A DNA stretch of 64,000 nucleotides from Bacteroidales bacterium UBA4893 (lineage in GTDB: Bacteria > Bacteroidota > Bacteroidia > Bacteroidales > P3): positions 118,954 to 182,953 of the forward strand of contig DHCV01000026.1 in assembly GCA_002399025.1 (NCBI GenBank), in the 5' to 3' direction. The notes under the pieces were generated by a model that ran no database searches, had not been told where the DNA came from, and saw only the letters and a list, made by a program, of their open reading frames with translations. How positions within the stretch are numbered: the first letter of the stretch is position 1; each line of letters begins with the position of its first letter. The position numbers were made by a program, and so were the translations under genes. Positions 15,967 to 24,539 of the stretch are shown piece after piece.

Positions 15967-16686
15967 TTATTTAATTATTTTTGACCATAGACAGGAAGGA
16001 ATCAAGAGCATTAGTCCTGAAATAAATCCCCAATATGATGGACAAAAAGCTACTTTTTTTTCTTTTTCTATGGCTTTAAAAATTAATTTACCCCCCTTTT
16101 CCAAGCTTGTTGTTAGGGGATAATTTCTGTTTTTAATCATAGTTGTTCTTATAAAGCCAGGTAGTATTGTTGTTGTTTTAATGTTTAGTTTATTTTGTTT
16201 TGCAAGTTGTGATATGGCTTTGAGATACATGTTGTTATATTTTTTCGATGCTGAATAGGAAGGAGAAATTGAAATTGTTCTAACCCCAGCCACAGACGAA
16301 ATACCCACAATATGCCCATTACCTTTTTCTCTAAAATAGTGATAAGCAACATCAATTAAATGAGTAAATCCATAAACATTTACTTCAACAGTCTGTATTT
16401 CTTGTTCAATATCAATCTCTTTATTAATATATCCTACTCCCGAACAATAAATAAACCTATCCATGCCACCACACATTTCAATCAACTCCAAAAGCTCCTC
16501 TTTGGCACTTGGTTTTGAAGTATCCATTTTCTTATAGAATACATTTGAGGGATTAATAGCTTTCAATTCATCCAGAAGGTTTTCTCTTCTTGCAGCAATC
16601 CCCACAATATAACCAGCATTGATATAGTGAATAGCTAATTCCCTACCAATTCCTGATGATGCACCTATAATTATTACTCTTTTCAT
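15967..16686 (-). CDS. short-chain dehydrogenase/reductase
   Basis: 239 residues with a Rossmann motif GASSGIG at 8-14, YCSGVG at the position of the NAG motif, catalytic S130/S131, Y144 and K148 (YSASK). The AARR sequence at 31-34 after strand 2 suggests NADPH preference. The C-terminus is hydrophobic and ends in a short basic tail (FISGLMLLIPSCLWSKIIK), so the enzyme may associate with the membrane. The substrate cannot be told from sequence. It follows recR by about 80 bp of GTTTAGTTG-type repeats and may be co-transcribed. Confidence 0.82.
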   Translation of the reverse strand: MKRVIIIGASSGIGRELAIHYINAGYIVGIAARRENLLDELKAINPSNVFYKKMDTSKPSAKEELLELIEMCGGMDRFIYCSGVGYINKEIDIEQEIQTVEVNVYGFTHLIDVAYHYFREKGNGHIVGISSVAGVRTISISPSYSASKKYNNMYLKAISQLAKQNKLNIKTTTILPGFIRTTMIKNRNYPLTTSLEKGGKLIFKAIEKEKKVAFCPSYWGFISGLMLLIPSCLWSKIIK

Positions 16687-16762
16687 TTCTTTATGAATGT
16701 TTAGTTGTTTAGTTGTGTATTTGTTTAGTTGTATTTTCTCAACGCCTCAACGCCTCAACATC

Positions 16763-17383
16763 TCAACCATTATTATGCACCTGACTGAATGGCATACGAT
16801 TTAGGATTGAACGTCCTAAGGTTATTTCGTCTGCAAATTCAATATTATCTCCAATGGCTATTCCACGTGCAATGGTAGTTATCTGCAAATCGCAGCCTTG
16901 AAGTAGTTTGTTTATATAAAATCCTGTTGTGTCTCCTTCCATTGTTGTGGGTAGTGCAAGAATAATTTCTTCAATTTCTTTTTCCTTCACTCTTTCAATA
17001 AGTTGATTAATTGTTAAATCTCCAATCCCAATTCCTTCAATTGGAGAAATTACTCCTCCCAAAACATGATAAACTCCTCTATATTGATTCGTGTTTTCAA
17101 TGGCAAGTATATCTCTTATATTCTCCACAACACATATTTGATTGTGATTTCTTTTTGGATGAGAACAAATTGAACATATTTCTGTGTCGGAAAGAGAATG
17201 GCATATTTTACAATATTTAATTTCTGCTTTCATTTTGCTGAGTGAATTGCATAGGTTTTCTGTTGTTTGATTGGGTTGTTTTAGAAGATATAGAGCAAAA
17301 CGAAGTGCTGAACGTTTCCCCACACCTGGAAGGCGTGAAAGTTCATTTACTGCATTCTCAACCAAGCTTGAAGGGTATTCCAT
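16763..17383 (-). CDS. recR: recombination protein RecR
   Basis: 206 residues, the normal length. RecR acts with RecF and RecO to load RecA on gapped DNA. The N-terminal helix-hairpin-helix contains RLPGVGKRSALRFA at 17-30. A zinc finger has C58, C61, C70 and C73. The following Toprim domain spans about 82-180 (CVVENIRD, ALPTTMEGDTTGFYI). It is divergently oriented from the symporter gene, with roughly 100 bp between. Confidence 0.96.
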   Translation of the reverse strand: MEYPSSLVENAVNELSRLPGVGKRSALRFALYLLKQPNQTTENLCNSLSKMKAEIKYCKICHSLSDTEICSICSHPKRNHNQICVVENIRDILAIENTNQYRGVYHVLGGVISPIEGIGIGDLTINQLIERVKEKEIEEIILALPTTMEGDTTGFYINKLLQGCDLQITTIARGIAIGDNIEFADEITLGRSILNRMPFSQVHNNG

Positions 17384-17481
17384 ATAAAATTATTAATCAA
17401 GTTTGAAAAATTATAGTTACTTTTGTATCTCAAATAAAATAGATAAAGCAATTTACAAAAATACAAAATTCTTTCTAACTT

Positions 17482-18936
17482 ATGGAACAAATAATTTTCT
17501 GGGCATTCGTTTTATATACTCTATTACTTTTTCTAATAACTTATCTTACTGCTCGTAAGGCTAATAATCAATCTTTTTTCTCAGGCAATAAACGCTCTCC
17601 ATGGTTTGTGGTGGCTTATGGAATGATTGGTGCTTCACTTTCAGGAGTTACCTTTATGAGTGTTCCTGGTTGGGTGAATGAGCGTTCCTTTACCTATATG
17701 CTTACAGTGTTTGGTTTCTTTTTGGGTTATTTGGTTATTGCTTTTATTCTTATGCCAACCTATTATAAGTTAAACCTTACTTCTATTTATAAGTATTTAG
17801 AAACACGCTTTGGACGATTTTCACACAAGACAGGTTCTTTCTATTTCCTACTTTCCAGAACTTTGGGTGCATCACTAAGAATGTTTATTGTTATTATTGT
17901 TTTGCAAAACTTTGTTTTTGAATCTTGGGGAGTACCTTTTGAGCTAACGGTAATTTTGTTTTTAAGCTTAATTCTTCTCTTTACATTTAAGGGAGGAATT
18001 AAAACTATAATTTGGACAGATACCCTACAAACAACCTTTATGTTAACTGCATTGGTTATGTGTTTTGTTATGGTTGCTCAGGCTATGAATATGTCGGTAG
18101 GAGATATGTTCTCCTCAATTTATAAGAGCGATTACACAACAATATTTGTTACTGATTCTTCTTCACGTTTAACTTGGTGGAAACAAATACTTGGAGGAAT
18201 GTTTATCTGTATTTCCATGACTGGATTAGACCAGGAAATGATGCAAAAGAATTTGAGTTGCAAAAACATAAAGTCTGCTCAAAAGAATATGATTACTTTT
18301 AGCATAACTCTTTTCTTTGTAAACTTCCTTTTCCTTATGCTTGGAGCTGCACTCTATATGTATTCTTCTCAAATGGGTATTGATGTTAAAGGAGATTCTC
18401 TTTTCCCAACCATAGCCATAAATCACCTTGGACCAATTGCAGGAGTAGTTTTTATAATAGGTCTTATTTCAGCTCTTTTCCCATCAGCCGATGGTGCTCT
18501 AACTTCTCTTACAACTGCATTCTCGATAGATTTCTTAAATCTTGAACATAGAAATGATTATACCGAAAAGAAGAAAACCAGAGTAAGACATATTGTACAT
18601 GCTTGTTTTGCTTTGCTTTTTGTTGGTATTATTATATTCTATTATCGCCATCAAAATCAACATTTAATTGATATTCTCTATCAAGTAGCATCAATAACCT
18701 ATGGACCACTTCTTGGTTTATTTGCTTTTGGACTACTAACAAAAAGAGAGGTAAAAGATAAGTTTGTGCCTATAATATGTATCTTATCACCAGTAATTTG
18801 TTTTATCCTAAGTGCAAACTCCCTAAAATGGTTTAATTATAGCTTCGATTTCGAACTCCTACTACTAAACGGCTTCCTAACCTTTGTAGGGTTATTAGCT
18901 ATTAGTCATAAACGGAAAGAGGTTGCGGTTAATTAA
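17482..18936 (+). CDS. sodium:solute symporter family protein (SSS)
   Basis: 484 residues with about 13 hydrophobic segments. The N-terminal FSGNKRSPWFVVAYGMIGASLSG... region and the later SALFPSADGALTSLTTAF segment are typical of SSS transporters, where the serine-rich segment helps bind Na+. The substrate cannot be inferred. Its last codons (18,867-18,890) recur almost exactly at 19,771-19,794, beyond the kilA-N gene, which bears on how that gene arrived. A TACTTTTG box at 17,418-17,425 could serve as the -7 element. Confidence 0.9.
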   Translation: MEQIIFWAFVLYTLLLFLITYLTARKANNQSFFSGNKRSPWFVVAYGMIGASLSGVTFMSVPGWVNERSFTYMLTVFGFFLGYLVIAFILMPTYYKLNLTSIYKYLETRFGRFSHKTGSFYFLLSRTLGASLRMFIVIIVLQNFVFESWGVPFELTVILFLSLILLFTFKGGIKTIIWTDTLQTTFMLTALVMCFVMVAQAMNMSVGDMFSSIYKSDYTTIFVTDSSSRLTWWKQILGGMFICISMTGLDQEMMQKNLSCKNIKSAQKNMITFSITLFFVNFLFLMLGAALYMYSSQMGIDVKGDSLFPTIAINHLGPIAGVVFIIGLISALFPSADGALTSLTTAFSIDFLNLEHRNDYTEKKKTRVRHIVHACFALLFVGIIIFYYRHQNQHLIDILYQVASITYGPLLGLFAFGLLTKREVKDKFVPIICILSPVICFILSANSLKWFNYSFDFELLLLNGFLTFVGLLAISHKRKEVAVN

Positions 18937-19037
18937 TCCTGATTCAGACAAATTAATACCTTGTAAATATTAATGTTGAAGGAGAATCAATCACAGTTAT
19001 TATTGATAAAGAACAAGAATATATTTCTTTAACAGAT

Positions 19038-19766
19038 ATGTTAAAAGCAAAAGATGGAGATTTTTTTATTTCTGACTGGTTGCGTAATAGAAATACTATT
19101 GAGTTTATAGGTATATGGGAGTCGGTTTATAATCCAAATTTTAATTATGGCGAATTTGCCACAATTAAAAGTCAAGCGGGTTTAAATAGTTATAAATTAA
19201 GTGTAAAAGAGTGGGTTGAAAAAACAAATGCAATTGGACTAAAAGCTACTGCTGGAAGATATGGTGGTACTTATGCTCATCCTGATATTGCTTTTGAATT
19301 TGGAATGTGGATTAGTCCTCAGTTTAAAATTTATCTCGTAAAAGAATTTCAACGACTTAAAAAAGATGAAAATAATCGTCAGAAATTAGAATGGAATTTA
19401 CAAAGAACACTCACCAAAATTAATTATCAAATTCATACAGATGCGATAAAAGAAAATCTAATTCCACAAAAGATAACACAGCAGCAAGCAAGTTATGTAT
19501 ATGCAGATGAAGCAGATTTATTAAATGTTGCTCTTTTTGGAATAACAGCAAAGGAGTGGAGGGATAATAATCCTGATAAAAATACAAATATACGAGATAA
19601 CGCTACGTTAGAACAATTGGTTGTATTAAGTAATTTAGAGAGTATTAATGCATTATTAATAAGACAAGGTATGCCGAGAAATGAAAGATTAATGCAACTC
19701 AATAATGTTGCTATTATGCAAATGAAATCTTTACTCTCAAACAATTCTTTGAAAAGTTTAAAATAA
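19038..19766 (+). CDS. KilA-N domain protein, possibly 5'-truncated
   Basis: 242 residues from the first ATG. The KilA-N domain occupies most of the first 110 residues (DWLRNRNTIEFIGIWESVYN; SGRYGGTYAH-like AGRYGGTYAHPDIAFEFGMW). This domain is found in phage and bacterial DNA-binding proteins and in orphan chromosomal genes. The family normally has about 20 more N-terminal residues. The matching codons are here in frame from 18,969 (INVEGESITVIIDKEQEYI) but with no ATG, GTG or TTG before the stop at 18,954. So either an ATT start at 18,969 is used or the start was lost. Flanked by a duplicated 24-bp stretch, it looks inserted. Confidence 0.75.
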   Translation: MLKAKDGDFFISDWLRNRNTIEFIGIWESVYNPNFNYGEFATIKSQAGLNSYKLSVKEWVEKTNAIGLKATAGRYGGTYAHPDIAFEFGMWISPQFKIYLVKEFQRLKKDENNRQKLEWNLQRTLTKINYQIHTDAIKENLIPQKITQQQASYVYADEADLLNVALFGITAKEWRDNNPDKNTNIRDNATLEQLVVLSNLESINALLIRQGMPRNERLMQLNNVAIMQMKSLLSNNSLKSLK

Positions 19767-19770
19767 TCAT

Positions 19771-19794
19771 AAACAGCTTCCTATCCTTTGTAGG
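19771..19794. repeat. duplicate of the symporter gene end, flanking kilA-N
   Basis: This 24-bp stretch matches 18,867-18,890, the 3' coding end of the symporter gene, at 22 of 24 positions. It is followed within a few bases by AATTAATACCTT, which also occurs at 18,951-18,962 just before the kilA-N reading frame. The kilA-N gene is therefore bracketed by two short direct repeats in the same order. Confidence 0.7.
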
Positions 19795-19799
19795 ATTAA

Positions 19800-20951
19800 T
19801 TAATACCTTTTACCTTTTACTTCTTTTAGGGTTATGGAAAGGGCTAATAGACCTAAGATTGCAGCCAATAGGGAGGCTATAAGTATTGCAAATTTGGCGT
19901 TGTTTTGAATTGAGATATCATTAAAAGCTAAAAGAGTAATAAATATTGACATAGTAAACCCTATTCCTGCTACCATTCCAACTGAGAATATATGTTTGAA
20001 TCTTAATCCATTAGGCAGTGAGCAAAGTTTAAGCTTGACTCCAATAAAACTCAATAACCAAATCCCTAATGGCTTTCCAATCAATAGTCCAAGAATTATT
20101 CCAATGCTATATGGTTGAAGAATGGTGCTTGAAAAATCTCCTTCAATCCTTATGGCTGTGTTGGCAAGAGCAAATATTGGAATCACAAAAAATGAAACGG
20201 GTTGATGAAGAAATAATTCTAATCTTCGAGAACAAGAAACTTCTTTTGACTTCCTAAATGGGATTGCAAAAGCTAAGAGAACTCCTGTAATGGTTGGATG
20301 AATTCCCGAAGTGTAAATAAAATACCACATAATAGCTCCACCAATTAAATAGGGGTAAAGCTTATGGACTTTTTTGTAGTTAAGGAAAATCAATATCAAA
20401 AATATTCCTATTGCAATCAAAAGATTAGAAAGTACAAGCTCCTTAGAATAGAAAAAAGCAATAATGAGAATTGCTCCCAAATCATCGAAGATTGCTAATG
20501 CTAAAAGAAAGACCTTTAAAGATATTGGAACTCTTTTACCCAAAAGAGCTAAAACACCAATAGCGAAAGCAATATCTGTTGCCATAGGTATTCCAAAACC
20601 AGAAGTAAATTCAGTTCCACTATTAAACCCAAAGTAAATCAGGGCAGGAACTACCATTCCTCCAATTGCAGCAAATAGGGGTAAGATGGCATCTTTTATT
20701 TTTGATAGTTCGCCAGTATATAATTCTCTTTCAAGTTCCAAACCAATCAAAAGGAAAAAGAAAGTCATTAAAACATCATTTATCCAAAATTCCACACTCT
20801 TTCCCATTAGGGTTGAATGCCATAGGTCAGAATAGCTTTGACCTAATGCTGAGTTGGCAAGGATTAATGAAAATATTGTGCATAGAATCAAGATAAGACC
20901 AGAAATCTTATTGCTTTTAAGAAATGCGTTAAGTACGTTTTTTAATGTCAT
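19800..20951 (-). CDS. nhaA: Na+/H+ antiporter NhaA
   Basis: 383 residues, usual NhaA length, with about 12 membrane segments. It exchanges cytoplasmic Na+ for external H+. The functional aspartates are visible: D156 and D157 in LAIFDDLGAILIIAFFY and D126 in PMATDIAFAIGVLALLGKRVP. NhaA pairs functionally with the Na+-coupled symporter on the other side of the kilA-N gene. Between them lie foreign-looking genes on both flanks (KilA-N and RhuM). Confidence 0.96.
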   Translation of the reverse strand: MTLKNVLNAFLKSNKISGLILILCTIFSLILANSALGQSYSDLWHSTLMGKSVEFWINDVLMTFFFLLIGLELERELYTGELSKIKDAILPLFAAIGGMVVPALIYFGFNSGTEFTSGFGIPMATDIAFAIGVLALLGKRVPISLKVFLLALAIFDDLGAILIIAFFYSKELVLSNLLIAIGIFLILIFLNYKKVHKLYPYLIGGAIMWYFIYTSGIHPTITGVLLAFAIPFRKSKEVSCSRRLELFLHQPVSFFVIPIFALANTAIRIEGDFSSTILQPYSIGIILGLLIGKPLGIWLLSFIGVKLKLCSLPNGLRFKHIFSVGMVAGIGFTMSIFITLLAFNDISIQNNAKFAILIASLLAAILGLLALSITLKEVKGKRY

Positions 20952-20992
20952 AGCTTATAAAAACGCAAAAATACTTAAAATATTTTGAATGT

Positions 20993-21020
20993 AATAAAAA
21001 AACTCCAAGAGATAAGGAGT
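20993..21020. repeat. partial duplicate of the hydG terminator arm
   Basis: AATAAAAAAACTCCAAGAGATAAGGAGT is nearly identical to the first arm and loop of the terminator at 22,591-22,632 (one extra A there), but the second arm is missing here. The two copies bracket rhuM and a redoxin fragment. Split as an 18-base core, the shared part is CTCCAAGAGATAAGGAGT. Confidence 0.7.
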
Positions 21021-21061
21021 GCTCAAAGAAAACAAGGGTAGTTCTTCTTTATGTTGTTTTT

Positions 21062-21115
21062 TTACTTACTTACTTACTTACTTTTGGCTTGATACAAAAG
21101 TAACAAAAAATCAAG
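21062..21115. repeat. TTAC tetranucleotide run followed by a CTTTTGGCTTGAT palindrome
   Basis: Five TTAC units occupy 21,062-21,081. The following element at 21,081-21,115 has CTTTTG pairing with CAAAAG, and CTTGAT pairing with ATCAAG. I recall very similar CTTTTGGCTTGAT-type sequences as dispersed repeats in many Bacteroidota genomes, but cannot search here. The tetranucleotide run could vary in length by slippage; it lies outside any gene. Confidence 0.5.
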
Positions 21116-21149
21116 ACCTTATGTAGTGGTTAATAATTAATGTTAATTA

Positions 21150-22172
21150 CTAATCATTATTCTCATTCAACCTATTAATTTCTCTGTCAAAATCGCTTTC
21201 AAATAGTTGGTCTTGAATAATTCTATATTTCTGAAACTCACTTTCTGCATGAGCTTTCGCTATTTCAGCCGTAACCCTTCCTGCATTAATTAATATTTCC
21301 CTGTCAGTAGCAGCAATAAATTTATTTAATCGTAGTTCCCAGTCCTCCATAGTCATAGGAATTTTTCTCAAAGCCATATCTTCTGCAATATCCAAATAGG
21401 CTGAAACCAAACGTTGTAATTGTTGCATCTCGCTTTCAGACAAATAGTTCTTAGCCACACTCACATCAAATTTTTGAATTTTTCCATTAGGAGCATCCTT
21501 CCAAGTTGTCAATCCCATATGAACTTTTTTGTGGTCGGCTCTATTTACAATTACTTCGGCTGCTGTTTGTTTAGTAATTGCCCAGTGTAATTTGTTTTGA
21601 ACAGTTGCAAAAAAACGCTTTGTAGTTTGTGCCGTTACATCATAATCAATTGATGTTGCATAAATATCTGTTATTTTTTGATAGAATTTTCGCTCACTAA
21701 GCCTTATTTCTCTAATGCGTTGAAGTTGTTCTTCGAAATACTTTTTACCGATAATGGTACCATCATTTTTCAAACGCTCATCGTCCATAGCAAAACCCTT
21801 AATAGTGAACTCCTGCACTATTTGAGTTGCCCATTTGCGAAAAAGTACTGCTCTTTCAGAATTTACCTTATAACCCACAGCAATTATTGCAGAAAGATTA
21901 TAGTGTTTAGTGTTATATAACTTACCATCAGCAGCAGTTATTCGAAAATTTCGAACAACTGAATTTTCCTCCAACTCACTATCCGAAAATATCTTTTTAA
22001 GGTGGTAATTAATAGTATGAGTTTCTACATTGTAAAGTACACCCATCATTTTTTGTGTTAACCAAATATTTTCATCAGCATAAATAGCATTAACCCCTCC
22101 ATCTCCCGTAGAAGCAATATAGGTTAAATATTCTGCCGAAGAAGAACGTACCAATGATTTTTCATCTTTCAT
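21150..22172 (-). CDS. RhuM family protein (virulence RhuM)
   Basis: 340 residues. Matches the RhuM family layout: YADENIWLTQKMMGVLYNVETHTINYHLKKIF (residues about 30-61), then SVVRNFRITAADGKLYNTKHYNLSAIIAVGYKVNS and FRKWATQIVQEFTIKGFAMDDERLK. The C-terminal half has a conserved FFATVQNKLHWAITKQTAAEVI. RhuM proteins are found scattered in bacterial chromosomes, often near mobile or restriction genes; no biochemical role is established. The N-terminal half is distantly similar to phage antirepressor-type domains. A short duplicated terminator fragment on one side suggests insertion. Confidence 0.88.
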   Translation of the reverse strand: MKDEKSLVRSSSAEYLTYIASTGDGGVNAIYADENIWLTQKMMGVLYNVETHTINYHLKKIFSDSELEENSVVRNFRITAADGKLYNTKHYNLSAIIAVGYKVNSERAVLFRKWATQIVQEFTIKGFAMDDERLKNDGTIIGKKYFEEQLQRIREIRLSERKFYQKITDIYATSIDYDVTAQTTKRFFATVQNKLHWAITKQTAAEVIVNRADHKKVHMGLTTWKDAPNGKIQKFDVSVAKNYLSESEMQQLQRLVSAYLDIAEDMALRKIPMTMEDWELRLNKFIAATDREILINAGRVTAEIAKAHAESEFQKYRIIQDQLFESDFDREINRLNENND

Positions 22173-22259
22173 AATGTAAAAAATGTATTATTTTTGATAC
22201 AAAACTACAAATAAAATATCAAATTGGAAAATCGTTATTTAATGATTAATGGTAAGTGG

Positions 22260-22640
22260 TTATTTAATTAATTGTAGAATCTTAGAATAATCATCTAAGC
22301 GTGATGTTTTATATACTATCTTCTTATAAGGAGACGTTAATATATAATAAGGCATTGGCTTTGTGTAAAAATATCTATTTATTCCCTTTGCATGATAGGA
22401 TAAATATTGTGCATCAAGACTGGACATATCTTTTTCTATTTTTTTTTCTGCATTATCAGACAAGGCATTTATTGACATTATCTTAATTCCTTTCTTTTCT
22501 AAAACTAAATATTCCAAACTATCACTTTCATGTTTTAAACCATAAATCCAATTTTTGCATGATTTGCAACCAAAAAACCAGAAATCCAATAATAAAAAAA
22601 ACTCCAAGAGATAAGGAGTACTCTTGGAGTTTAAAATCAA
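22260..22640 (-). pseudogene. C-terminal remnant of a thioredoxin-like protein
   Basis: 126 codons open, but with no ATG before residue 55; the longest frame starts at a TTG lying inside the terminator of hydG. Residues 16-28 (LLLDFWFFGCKSC) look like the beta strand and CxxC site of a TlpA/thioredoxin-fold protein. A later PYYILTSPYKKIVYK resembles the cis-proline region. The N-terminal 100 or more residues usual in membrane-anchored TlpA-like proteins of this phylum are missing. It probably is a leftover of a larger gene cut at the terminator junction. A short cytoplasmic redoxin remains possible. Confidence 0.5.
22599..22632 (-). terminator. rho-independent terminator of hydG
   Basis: AAACTCCAAGAG at 22,599-22,610 is perfectly complementary to CTCTTGGAGTTT at 22,621-22,632, a 12-bp stem with a 10-base loop. 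On the minus strand it is followed by a T run (A run at 22,594-22,600). It lies about 60 bp after the hydG stop. Half of it is duplicated at 20,993-21,020. Confidence 0.85.
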
Positions 22641-22693
22641 CTTTTAGGAGGAAAGTTAATTTTTTGAAGGTATATCGTTACAAATCTATTTGT

Positions 22694-24100
22694 TTAAAAA
22701 TAAATATCTCTTTGTCCTTTGTGTATGCTTTCAAGATTTTCTTCAATCTTCTTTTGCAACTGAGGTTTTGTAATTTCGTTTGTCATCTTTTCAATTAATG
22801 CTAATCCTTTTCTCTTGGTTTCTTCGGATGCAAAGTCTTCAAGATATTCTTGGAAGGTAAACATTGCATTTGGCAAACAGAAATCTTTAATCAAGCCTGG
22901 CTTTGCTAAGTCCATAAAGTCGTGTCCAACTCTTCCTTTGCGATAACATCCTGTGCAGAATGAAGGAATGTAACCAGCATCTGCCAATGAAGAAATTACT
23001 TCATCCAATGATCTATGGTCGCCAGTTGAGAATTGTGTTCCTGTTCCTTCTTCATCATGTGCATAAGAGCCTGGGTTGGTTTTGGAAGCTGCTGAAACCT
23101 GAGAAACTCCATATTTAATTAATTCATTTCTCATTTGGTCGTTTTCTCTTGTGGAAAGAATTATTCCAGTGTAAGGAAGTGCAATACGGATTATGGCAAC
23201 AAGCTTTTTGAAATCATCATCACTAACAGGAGAAGGAACATTTTCTGAATCAGGAGCTCCAACTGCTGGTTCCATTCTTGGAACAGAAACAGTGTGAGGA
23301 CCGCAACCAAAAGCACTTTCGAGATGTTTAGCATGTTCTATCATTGCCAAAACTTCAAATCTATAATCAATAAGTCCCAATAAAGCACCAATTCCAACAT
23401 CATCAACACCACCTTCCATTGCTCTATCCATAACCGTTAAACGATAAAGATAATCAGCCTTTGGTGTTCCTTTTGGGTGGAATCTTTCATACATTACTTG
23501 ATCGTAGGTTTCTTGGAAACAAACATAAGTACCAATCTTTTCGGCTTTAAGTCTTGCAAAGTCATTAACTTCCATTGGTGCAAGCTCAACATTAATTCTT
23601 CTTATATAATCTTTTCCGTCTCTTTCTCTAACTCCATAAGTTGTTCTAAGAGCTTCAATCATATAATCAGTACCATTATAATTGTTTTCACCACAAATCA
23701 AAAGCACTCTCTTATGTCCTTGTTTCAAAAGGGCAGAAGTTTCTTGTGCAATCTCATCCATTGTTAAAATCTTTCTTTTAATAAGATGATTATCTTTTCT
23801 GAAAGAACAATAGGTGCAGTTGTTTACACAAACATTACCTGTATATAAAGGAGCAAACAAAACAAGTCGCTTGCCATAAATATCTTCTTTTATGATTTTA
23901 GCAGTTTCCATAATCTTATGGATTTGATTGCTGTCCGTAACTCTAAGCAAGGCACCAACATCTCCCAAACCAATTCCTTTAAGTTTTAGGGCATAGTTTA
24001 GTATTTCATCAACCTGACTTTCAGTTGGTACTTCTCCTTCAATTATTGAATAGAGTTTATCCCTATCAATAAAGTTCTTATGTCTTTCTGCTATGTTCAT
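22694..24100 (-). CDS. hydG: [FeFe]-hydrogenase maturase HydG (radical SAM tyrosine lyase)
   Basis: 468 residues. HydG cleaves tyrosine to make the CO and CN ligands of the [FeFe]-hydrogenase H-cluster. The radical-SAM cluster cysteines are C91, C95 and C98 (CVNNCTYC). The diagnostic C-terminal second-cluster motif is C382, C385 and C408, exactly CX2CX22C, which separates HydG from ThiH. GGEN-like CGENNYNG and the MEPAVGAP segment are also present. It sits 19 bp downstream of the TM1266-like regulator. Hydrogenase structural genes and hydE/hydF are not in this window. Confidence 0.96.
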   Translation of the reverse strand: MNIAERHKNFIDRDKLYSIIEGEVPTESQVDEILNYALKLKGIGLGDVGALLRVTDSNQIHKIMETAKIIKEDIYGKRLVLFAPLYTGNVCVNNCTYCSFRKDNHLIKRKILTMDEIAQETSALLKQGHKRVLLICGENNYNGTDYMIEALRTTYGVRERDGKDYIRRINVELAPMEVNDFARLKAEKIGTYVCFQETYDQVMYERFHPKGTPKADYLYRLTVMDRAMEGGVDDVGIGALLGLIDYRFEVLAMIEHAKHLESAFGCGPHTVSVPRMEPAVGAPDSENVPSPVSDDDFKKLVAIIRIALPYTGIILSTRENDQMRNELIKYGVSQVSAASKTNPGSYAHDEEGTGTQFSTGDHRSLDEVISSLADAGYIPSFCTGCYRKGRVGHDFMDLAKPGLIKDFCLPNAMFTFQEYLEDFASEETKRKGLALIEKMTNEITKPQLQKKIEENLESIHKGQRDIYF

Positions 24101-24119
24101 ATATTTTTGTTTATTAATT

Positions 24120-24374
24120 TTATCTGTTATTTCCCTTAGCCAAAATTGATTTCACTTCCACGCTTTCCAATCTTCCCAATTTTCCAGTTAGAGCGTTGAT
24201 TTCGTTGCTTGTTGATTCAATAACTAAGGTAATTATATGTAAACCCTTATCTAAAAGAGGCAAGCCCTGACGAGCCAATATGGAATCAGAATATTCCGAC
24301 AATAAACTATTGACAGTAGTTGCTACTGCTTTATCGTAAATAACAATTGAGATTGTTCCAATTCTCTTTTCCAT
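24120..24374 (-). CDS. TM1266-family iron-only hydrogenase system regulator
   Basis: 84 residues with an ACT/ferredoxin-like alternation (ISIVIYD; HIITLVIE; LGRLESVEVKSILAKG). It matches the small family called putative iron-only hydrogenase system regulator, almost always next to hydEFG. Ligand and target are unknown. It shares a transcript with hydG (19 bp apart) and follows a promoter and leader of about 110 bases. Confidence 0.82.
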   Translation of the reverse strand: MEKRIGTISIVIYDKAVATTVNSLLSEYSDSILARQGLPLLDKGLHIITLVIESTSNEINALTGKLGRLESVEVKSILAKGNNR

Positions 24375-24410
24375 TAGTCCTACTTTTGGATTAGATTAAT
24401 AAATATTTTG

Positions 24411-24488
24411 TTTAATAGATTGATTTTACTCGCTTTGTGAAAGAGTCCCACTAAGGAAAGTCCTTACACTCAGGTTTCAAATACGCTG
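24411..24488 (-). ncRNA. possibly structured 5' leader of the TM1266-hydG unit
   Basis: On the minus strand, just after the predicted start of transcription, are two small helices: AAGGA-CTT-TCCTT, enclosed by GAGT/ACTC, and CTCTTT-CAC-AAAGCGAG with a bulged C. G/C-rich stretches are rare in this DNA, so the leader stands out. It does not match a riboswitch consensus I know (TPP, cobalamin, SAM and FMN were considered). Speculative. Confidence 0.3.
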
Positions 24489-24516
24489 CAAATATACAAA
24501 AGATTTCCTAATACAA
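24489..24516 (-). promoter_or_regulatory. promoter of the TM1266-hydG unit
   Basis: On the minus strand TTG at 24,516-24,514, a 17-bp spacer and TATATTTG at 24,496-24,489, followed by C. This is close to the Bacteroidota -33/-7 consensus. It lies about 115 bp upstream of the first gene. Confidence 0.55.
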
Positions 24517-24539
24517 TAATAAATATGTGAAAATAAAAA

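Noticed and set aside
19038..19766. Remnant prophage around the KilA-N gene
   Set aside because: Only this gene and RhuM have phage-type domains; no integrase, capsid, terminase or lysis gene is present.
22260..22640. Intact 126-residue thioredoxin-like gene
   Set aside because: The frame begins within the hydG terminator and has no ATG until residue 55, so an intact gene is unlikely.
24411..24488. Known riboswitch (TPP, cobalamin, FMN, SAM) before the hydrogenase regulator
   Set aside because: The consensus elements of these classes are not present; kept only as a generic structured leader.
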